The notes below the pieces were generated by a model. That model did not search any database and had not been told where the DNA came from. It worked only from the letters and a program-made list of their open reading frames with translations. From Dastarcus helophoroides (lineage: Eukaryota > Arthropoda > Insecta > Coleoptera > Bothrideridae), in the NCBI GenBank assembly GCA_028583605.1, contig CM053329.1:1178001-1242000 (forward strand): a stretch of 64,000 bases of DNA. Direction: 5' to 3'. Positions 11,303-20,900 of this stretch are shown piece by piece. The first letter of the stretch is position 1. Each line of letters begins with the position of its first letter. The translations under genes and the position numbers were made by a program.

Positions 11303-11929
11303 TCTAACTTACTATATTATTTTTATCTATTTCCCGGCTTATTGCCTGGATTAGTAAGCCGAAAATCTAAAATTGTAGTTATTCTCCATTCGGAAATATA
11401 AATGTTTTAGAACCACTCATTTAGAACACTTGGCCATCTGTCGGCAGGAGGCTAAAACGAAAAGCAAATAAGTTTTGTTGTAGTAGAGTCGCAAATAAAT
11501 ATTTACATTTATGTAATACCTTGTGTTTTCACCTAAAGCATTAATTCTTATCACAGATTTTGATTCAATTTTCAAAGGTTGTTTCTTGTTTCCTTAAAAC
11601 ATAGGTAATAGTAAATATCATTGAATAAGTGAAGGAGCAAGATAAACTTTTATGTATGTAATATGTAATGCATCTATTACTCATATTTAATCTGATTGTT
11701 ATCAATTCATAATTAATCAATCAAAAAGTTTAAAGTTCAAAGGTTTTGATTTTCTTTGATTAAATAAAAGATATACGAGCAAATATATTTATATGTAACA
11801 GATCTAATAGATGGCGCAATGTTGGCGAATAGAATAGCAAATATATTTCGTTGCTCTCTCGACAAAAATTTGTCACATTTTCCAGTGGTGTCGTCGAGAG
11901 AAAGCCGGTGGTTATCAAATTGTCGCAAA
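11303..11929 (+). promoter_or_regulatory. presumed promoter and 5' UTR of the pyrophosphatase gene
   Basis: No gene is seen here. The region is AT-rich up to about 11800. Near the start codon TCTCTCGAC (11855-11863) and GTCGAGAGA (11893-11901) form a 9-bp perfect inverted repeat with a 29-base loop, a possible 5' UTR hairpin. The transcription start cannot be read from the sequence. Confidence 0.35.
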
Positions 11930-11990
11930 ATGTCTTATACAATTGTAGAAAGAGGTGCACCATATTCTCCGGATTACAGAGTTTATATTT
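11930..11990 (+). CDS. Nurf-38: pyrophosphatase exon 1
   Basis: 61 coding bases, [20 protein letters not shown] plus one base, then donor GTAAGT at 11991. The ATG is the first in a context (GCAAAATG) preceded by stops in frame and matches the usual N-terminus of the family. Confidence 0.93.
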
Positions 11991-14900
11991 GTAAGTAGTT
12001 ACAACATATTAACCTATAAATTAGTTTAATGCCTTGACCTTTAACTTTCTGATAACGTTTCCAATCATTAAATATTAGTAAGAAGATTAATTCATTTTTC
12101 AAGGCGATCAGAATGGCCCTATATCACCCTTGCACGATATTCCTCTTGTGGTCGATGCCAATAAAAAGATATTCAATATGGTTGTTGAAATTCCAAGGTG
12201 GACAAATGCAAAAATGGAGGTACATTTAAAAAAATATATCTAGTCCTTTTTCTGATAGTATTCTACGCAGATAACAATGAAAGAAATCTTAAACCCCATT
12301 AAACAAGATGTGAAAAAGGGAAAATGCAGATTTGTTGCTAATTGTTTCCCTCATCATGGTTATATATGGAATTACGGGGCTCTTCCTCAAACCTGGGAAA
12401 ATCCTGAGCATTTAGACGATGGCACAGGATGTAAGGGTGATAATGATCCTATTGATGTGATCGAGATTGGATATAGGGTGGCCAAAAGGGGAGAAGTTTT
12501 GCAAGTAAAAATTTTAGGGACTATTGCTTTAATCGATGAAGGTGAGTGGAAAATATGGCCAGTTCTAATAACATTTTGTATTACTGGTGAAGGTTAGGTA
12601 TACATTCAAGGATATCTTTTTTATAAGCAGCATGATATGAGATTGACTTCTTCTTTCAATCAAGTTTTGTTGTAAATTGGATTAAAGCAAACTTTTTTTC
12701 TTATATTTATTATTCATGATAGAAATAAAATAATTCTTTTGTGTTGGATAGTCTAATAATTATGTTCCTAACTCTCGATATCTAAATGAAAGTTCCTTAG
12801 GTTTTTATAATATCTTTTATGTAATAATGTGATTTTATCTGATGTTTTAATCCAGATTTCTTCTATATAAAGGGTGATTTTTTCAATATATCTGCTTTTT
12901 CTACAAATTCTTATTGTTATAAATCTCTACTTTCTTTGAAAAATTCTGCTCTTTTGAAAATCTCACTTTTGTAAAAATGTCAACCTTAAAAATTTCGATT
13001 CTCGAATTTTTGAACTGTTGAAAGTTTTGAGTTTTGAAAATTCTACTCTTTTTGAAAATTTTGCCATTTTGAACATTTTGCCTTTTTGAACATTTTAACT
13101 TTTAATATTTTTAAAAATTGAGAATTTTCAAAATGTTTACTTTTTAAAAAATGTCGATTTCTTTTTCAGTTTCCATCTTATTATTTGAAAGATGTACCCT
13201 TTTTGCAAAATCCTACTTTTTTTAAAAGTATTGGCATTTATTTGAACTTTGGATTTCTTTGAAAACCGCGAGTTTTTAAAAATATTTTAATTTGTTTTTA
13301 AAGGATCAATCCCTTTTTAAAATTTATACCTTTTTTTTTTAATATTTCTAGTTATTTGAAATTTTCAACATTTTCGAATTATTGGCTCTTCGAGATTTCA
13401 AATTTTTTATTCAAAATTTTGCCTTTTTGAATATTTCAACTGCTTTTTTGATTCGACATTTTTGAAAATCCCAGTTTATTTAACTGTTGTTTGTTTAAAT
13501 GTTGGCACTTCTATCGAACATTCCAAATTTCAGATTCCAGTTTTTTAAATATAACTTTTTCTCAAATTTTAGATTATTTTAACAGCTAAACGTACCGAGA
13601 CCTAATAGTATACCTATTTATACCGCCACCGGACCCGGTTTTTAGAAAATGATTTTATTTTGCCTGATTGAATGGAGAAATATTGATTTTAGTAAAGAAA
13701 TATTAAACAAGGCAACTTTAAGATAATAATTAAAAACAACTGTATTTTTTCGCAATTTTAAAAAAGAAAAACTTTAATAAATAATTCATTGAGCTCCGCA
13801 TTTTTTACAGATGCAGGTAGGTTCCAATGTACATTTTCCGCAAACGTATTTCTCACATTTAGAACAAATTTTTGTGGTTTTATTGTCTTTACAATACCTT
13901 ATTTGACATGTTTTACGTTTATTAGAATCTGTCGTAGAATTAATCGATGTTATTTCCGTATTTGTTATTGTTTGTTTTTCTCTGGCTTCTCGATAATCAG
14001 CAGCAAGTTCTACTGCTAACTGGGGTAAAAAATCTTGTCTAGATATATTTCTCCTGTCATTTCTCTATATAATATCGAGCATTTCTGCCTGCTAAATCAA
14101 GGATATTGAAAAATACTTGGAGATGCCATCTGTGATACTTTGATTTTGTACTATATTTCCTCGCCATTTTATCCGCCATGTCCACACCGAATTTAGATTG
14201 GTTATAATATGAAACGGTCTCAGGTAAACTTTTATCCGTTTTTTCAATTTTCACAGATCTATGTTTGGAGCTTAGTAACAGTACTTTTTTCTTTGGCTTA
14301 CCTTTATGAATTGTGAGCGTACAATTATCTAACTTTATATTATCTTTCTTCTTCTTCGCAATTTTGGGGAATTCCCTTTTATTAGAAGGGTAGTTTCAAC
14401 TAATGTAGTCCTTTTTACTAGGAGTTTTGTAGCTAAAGGTATGCTTGTAAAATAGTTGTCTGTAGCTATAGGTCTTCCACAACCCATAAATGGTTCCCTG
14501 AGTTTCAGTACAACATGTTCGCCTAATGATACTGATGGGGCCCTATCTTCATCTTTTCCCAAATATGGAAGTTCATTGATGCTTTGCTTCATATGCACTC
14601 CTGCATATAAAATTGAAATAAATGCATCTAATTTCCCTTAAAATAGACTCCATTCAGTTTCTAAAATTTGATTTGCTTCTTCTATTGTACATAGTCTTAT
14701 ATGTTTCATAATGTGGTGGTCGGTAATCAACGAAAATGCAGTCTTCATCATACCCTTCATAATGTTACATTTTGCATATCCCGTTGGACCTGGTACTTCT
14801 CTATAAATGTTATAAAGTGTTGGTCTTCCAGGTATAGCACCTATTTGCATTTCTTCCCATACAGTTCCATCAATTGAAATATGTTGATCAATTTTTTCAC

Positions 14901-17900
14901 TCTCTTCTTCAGAACTTGAGAGCAATCTCATTCTTTTTCGTCCTCCACGTTTATTCATAATGTTTTCTTCCTCATCGTCAGTATTTGCAGATTCAGACTC
15001 GCTGTCCAATAGACCGTTATCATTTTCAAATAGTAATTCTTCTTTTTCAAAGAGTTCATTTTCATCAGTTCCCGAAAACTCTTCGCCTATGTTATTTCTT
15101 CCTTCTAAGTACTTCGACAGCCTTGATTGTTTCAACATTTTTCTGGAAATATGCTAACACTGATGTAACGGAAATGGAAAAACCCTCTAAAAAGCAAAAT
15201 TTTTAGGCACTTTGTTGAAATTCACAATTCACAACTATTCTTTATAAAGCTTACCCAACAATAGTCTTTGCAGAAGTGTACCATAAAGTCATGTAATACT
15301 ACAAGACAAGCATAAAAACAAATGCAATGCTCTTATAAAAGGCTCCCGGTCAAATGACCTGTCATGGTGAATAACGGCTAGATTACATGTGTTTATCAGA
15401 TTTAACAAATAAAAATATAAACAAATGATGTAAAATTAATTGTGTATATTTAAACGAAAAAGTTATGAAGTCAAATAAGGAAAAGCGATAACATTTTATG
15501 CGAATTTTCTAATAAAAAGTTTCCAACCGGTCATTTGACTGGTCACGGTACGTTTAGTGTTAAAAATATTCATCTTTAATTTCAACTTTTGAAAATTTTA
15601 ATTTTTAAAAAACTTCTGAAAATTTCGACTTTATTGAACATTTTTGCTTGTACTCTTTTGTATACTTTTTTGAGAACTTCTACTTAAAATTTCTTTCTGC
15701 TTTTTTCAAAATTTTTTACTGTTTGAAGAAATTCTACTATAAAAAATACTTTTTGTTTCAATTACGATGTTTTTTAATTTTTCAGTCTTTTGAGTTTTAT
15801 GAACATTTCAAATTTTGTTCAGAATTTTTATTTTCTTAGTTTACTTTTGGGGGAATTTCGTCTGTTATGAGATTTTTGGTTTTATTATAAAATCTCGATT
15901 TTTAAAAACTTCGCCATCTTTTTTAGTAATTTCCACTTTCATTTTGAAACTGATAATTAAAGATTTTGACTTTTAGAAAATTCTATTTTTTTGGAAACTT
16001 TTGACCTTGTTAAAATATTTTTTTTTTCAGAATTTTGTCTTCCCAAAATTTTGATTTTTCGTCTTTAAAATGTCATATTTTTCTCCAAATTTTGACGAGG
16101 ACTGTTAAAGTCACCCAAACACGAGTCTCATAACTTTTTTCGTAGATTATTTACAGATAAGTCTAGGTTTTAAAATGCAATTTTAACTCTGTTCCATGCT
16201 AATTTCGAAACTTCATTTCACTCCCTTTTTACCCTCTTAGAGGATGAATTTCCAAAAATCCCCTATTATTGCTCATCTACACCAAGAATTAACTCTTTGG
16301 TCCCAATTTCGTGTTTCTGACTTCAGCAGTTAAGGCTGTGCGTCGATGATGAGGTTTTTCAGTGATCAAAAGTTCTCTCTTTATAATATTAGTACATTAG
16401 ATAATGTAAATTTTGACTTTTTTTTAAGGATTTCGAAGGATTTTTTTATAGAATTATTCAATTTTTCCTCAAGATTATTCAATTTTGCTTTTTTTAATTA
16501 ATGCAATTTATTTTTCAATTTGATATTATTCTAAAAATGTTGGCATTTTCTTAAATAATACGTAAATTATTATTTTTTTTATTTTGATTTTTTCCGGATC
16601 TAATTTTGCTGTTCTAATTTTCACGTTTCCCCTAAAATTTTGACACTAAACTTGTATTTTTGTCGTCTTTTAAAATAAACAGTTTTGAAATTTTCATCAC
16701 CCACGAGATTTGTTTGTGAAATGTCTGAAAAACGCTGGATCTCCAGAAATACAACATAAAAAATGTACATTAGGAAATTATAATCTTTGTTTTTGTAGAT
16801 TATTTAGCTTTTAATTGGTCCCTCTTGATCAAGCAGTAGTGGTCAGTCAACAATCTTAAGTTTAATTTGCCCTGTAAAGTTTTTCCATCTTTGGAATGTC
16901 TGGATGAAACCTTTATCAGTTCTTATCACTCAGAGCCGCCAAGAACCCCCTAATTCGTAAGAATAAAGTCAAGATATGTGTTCAAAAAATGAATCTTGAT
17001 CTTCATATTGCAACCCAAAGCTTTATACTCCGATAAAAGTTTTTTAACCAAATATCTATAGATGTCACTGTTACGGTAAACCAAAAAATTTCCAATTAAA
17101 TTCTTAAAGCATCTTCATGCCGATTTTTTCAAAACTTTTAATTTTTCTTTAAACAACGAGTCTTATCAATTTTCTTAATTGAGGTTCTAATGCTGCTACT
17201 ATTTCACTCATTCTGGGGAATTTCTCTTTGAAATATAAAAAAAAAAACTTTTATTGCGACCCATCCCCTCTAGAAAAATTTTTGGTAAGCCTAATTTTGA
17301 AGTGGTGGAAGACATATACCAGAGAGCTTTACAAGTGTAAATGTTTAACTTTTTTTTATTTACAAATTAAAGATCTAAGTGTAGAACAAACTTTTTCCTA
17401 ATTGTGATTTTTTCGATCCGTAGTGTCCCATTTACATAAAAAGCACCCAAATTTTGATAATAAAAAATACTTCAAATAAAGAATTAATATGAATATATGT
17501 TTTATTTCTGATAAAATTCTTAACATGTAAATAATACCGGGTTTTTTTTTTTAGTTGGGAGGTTACCTTTATATGGAGTATCACTCATTATAAAGGTAAA
17601 CTGATTTTGTCGGTATGGCTAATCGGAACTAAACTACCTTTCAAAAATATTTTCAACTTCCTCCCACTTCCGGTTATACTGGAAGTAGACATCAACTTTC
17701 TTATTTTAAATAGCAACCCCCAAATTTTATATTTTATTTGGATTCTACGTAGAAAAATAAGATGAGTTTATGTATACATGTTTATTGCTATCTTTGGTAG
17801 TTTTTAAAGATATTTCAATTTTTCAGAAAAAACTGACAGAAAAGAGGGTTATTTTGACTCTTTGTATCTTTTTTATTATTTGCAATAAAAACATGAGATT

Positions 17901-20900
17901 TGGGTTAAAGTCATGAAATATTATGGAAACTGTAATAACGTGATTAAGTTTTACATTTATTACACAGGGTGATGGAAATTTTGTGATCCTTATTGTTTTT
18001 GTTTTATTCAAAAAAACTCTGTTTTTTTAAATGGGAACTATGTGTTTTTTAAACATTTTTGAATTTTTGAAAAATATATCTTTTTTTTTTAGTAGCAACT
18101 TCGTATTAGTCAGCAAAATTTTCAAAAAAAAAACACAACCACAAGGCTTAAAAATTTTAGGCTAAATAACATTTACAAGATAACCGCACAAGACGAATAA
18201 GTTTTTGGCTAATTGTTAGAATACTTACTGAAAAATGTTTAGGTAGCCACGAATGTAAGTTTCGTAAAAATGGTTTGTTAAACAGAAATCAACAACAAAT
18301 GTTCAAGAAAATTCGTCCTTTAACTGTTATGCTGTTAGATTAGAACTCAGGATTTTTAGGCGTTAAATTTTACAATGAAAATTAAAATGGAAATTTTTAA
18401 GTAATTTTTTTTACGACTACTGCATGACAAGCATATTGCTAGGAACAATCGGATGTGCTTAAAAACGTTACTCAATTCGAAATCTTAAAATATGTCTTTA
18501 AATGTATTTAAAGAGAATATTGCCCTTGTTGTTCTTGATGTAATTTTTTTGTCAATTATTTTTGTTTCCTATTACTTATTATATATAAGCTTTTATTGCC
18601 CACAGTTAATTTCCTACTTGAACAAACAAGAAATGTTTGATTTTTTTTATTTTGAGATTTATGTAAAATACCCCTAACGGCATACAATTTTAAAAAATAA
18701 GTAATATAACTTTTTTCTTCTTTTTATGCGAAGAATCCAAAAATGATTAAAAAACATATAGTTCCCATTTAAAAAAACAGAGTTTTTTTGAATAAAACAA
18801 AAACAGCAAAGATTATAAATTTTCCATCACTCTGTATAATAAATGTAAAATCTGTTTACGTTATTATAGTTATTCGGGATCACTATCAGGTCTTGATAGC
18901 TCCGATAAAATGAAACGCGTTTTATGTAAACTTAACGACGTTTATTAAGTGAACTGACGTCGCCGAGATCTGGGATGCAATTCTTTTGTACAAAACCTAC
19001 AGACTACTTCAAAACACCAAGTTTTACCCCACATGTGTTCTATTGTTCTAATAGGGTCGCTGGTCAGTCCACATGCTTCCGGTGGTCAAGTGGCGATCTG
19101 ACCATTTCTTACACTGAATATATTAGATAGCTAACAATAGTCTTTATAATATTTCCTGACTTCAACCCAAATTTCATGTTTTTACTGCAAATAATAAAAA
19201 AGATACAAAGAGTCAAAATAACCCTCTTTTCTGTCATTTTTTTTCGAAAAATTGAAATATCTTTAAAACAATCAAAGGTAGCGATAAACATGTATACATA
19301 AACTCACCTTATTTTTTTACGTAAAATCCAAATAAAACATAAAATTTGTGGGTTGCTATTTAAAATAAGAAAGTTGATGTCTACTTCCGGTATGATCGGT
19401 AGTGGGGGGAAGTTGAAAATATTTTTAGAGGTAGTTCAACCCCGATTAGTCCCATCGACAAAATCAGTTTGCCTTTATAATAAGTAGTATTCCATATAAA
19501 GGTAACCTCCCAACTAAAAAAAACACCCGGTATATGGTCCTAAATAAAAATGAACAATATTTGGGAAGACTACGTTTCCAAAAATAAATTTTACCTTGTC
19601 AAGAAAACTGGGAGGATGGGGAAAAAATTAAGTACAGTTTCATGTTGGGGGTAGTTAGTCCAAACACAAATACCTACTAGTGTGACAAAATCAGTGTTGG
19701 CCAGTGTTATTAGTGAAATTTAAATCTTTAACTACTAAAATTTAAAAGTTAAATTCTTAACTTCCAAACAAAACGAATCAACATTGCGGGTTTGAAGTCT
19801 AAATATTTGAAATCAAGACGTATATACCTACTAACAATTTTGAAATTCATAACTAATAAACTGTATTAACAATAAATACAACAATGAATATTAAAAATTC
19901 CACTATGTTTCTACAAATATTTGATATGACCGAACCATGTTTCGCTTTGCAGCATGAATCAGTAGCAAAATGTTTTCAAAATTTCAAGATTTTTAAGATA
20001 TTTAATGTTTCGAGAGAAATTTCAAGGAAAAAGGAAAATATTGAAGTTTAAAGTCAGTATTTTCTGATTAAAATGGAGATGTAGGAATTTTTGTGTATAA
20101 TTTTTAAGTTTTTTTTTAATATGGAATATTCTAAAAATTTCGACTTTATACTTAAAATTTTCTGTTTTTTTTTTAATTTCGAGATAAAATTTTCTGTACG
20201 TACACAGCTATTAATTTGCTTTGGCAAGTGAAGTGTATTTTTTGAGATAACAAAATAAATGAAAAAGAAATGAGCGGAATTCGTCTTCTTTTTTGCTACG
20301 CTTTAGAAGATATGGAAGACTCTTCCAGGAAGAGGGCTCTTCCTATTTCGACGATAACGGGGACAAATAATTACTCGATAATCCAGAACGTTCTGCGTAA
20401 ACGATCTTTTATTGTTTTAAGATAGACCAATGTATTTTATGCGATAAGTTTTTTTTTACTATGAGTTAAATCCAGAGGCTATGTGGTCTTGGCAGGGCGA
20501 ATTGTGGGTAATTTTAAAATTAAAGATAGAATAACTAAATTGTTTCAATAATAGCTTTTTCTCAGATTCGTCACAATATTGTAACAAAATGTAATTATAG
20601 AATTTAGTACGTAAGGAATTTTTCTAGAAAAATTTGATAATGGGAAGCGACCGCGATAATGAATCAAGCGGCAGATAAGCGCTCCAGAAATGTTTGCAAA
20701 CGATAAGTCTTGTCTGCTCGTTCCTTCTAGAACCCGGAACGGGATCTATTAATAGACGGTCCGGTCGGCTTTCCCTCAGTTAGTTAGTAAATGAATAAGT
20801 TAGTCAATTAAACAGTGTTGGTGAGTTAATTAGTCAGTTTTAGTGTTCCGGAATCAGTTTGGAAATAAAGTGGTTACAGTTCACGAGGTATTATTCATTT

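Noticed and set aside
18492..18677. 61-codon hydrophobic frame in the centre of the first foldback element
   Set aside because: T-rich composition alone gives Phe/Leu/Tyr-rich frames; no other coding sign.
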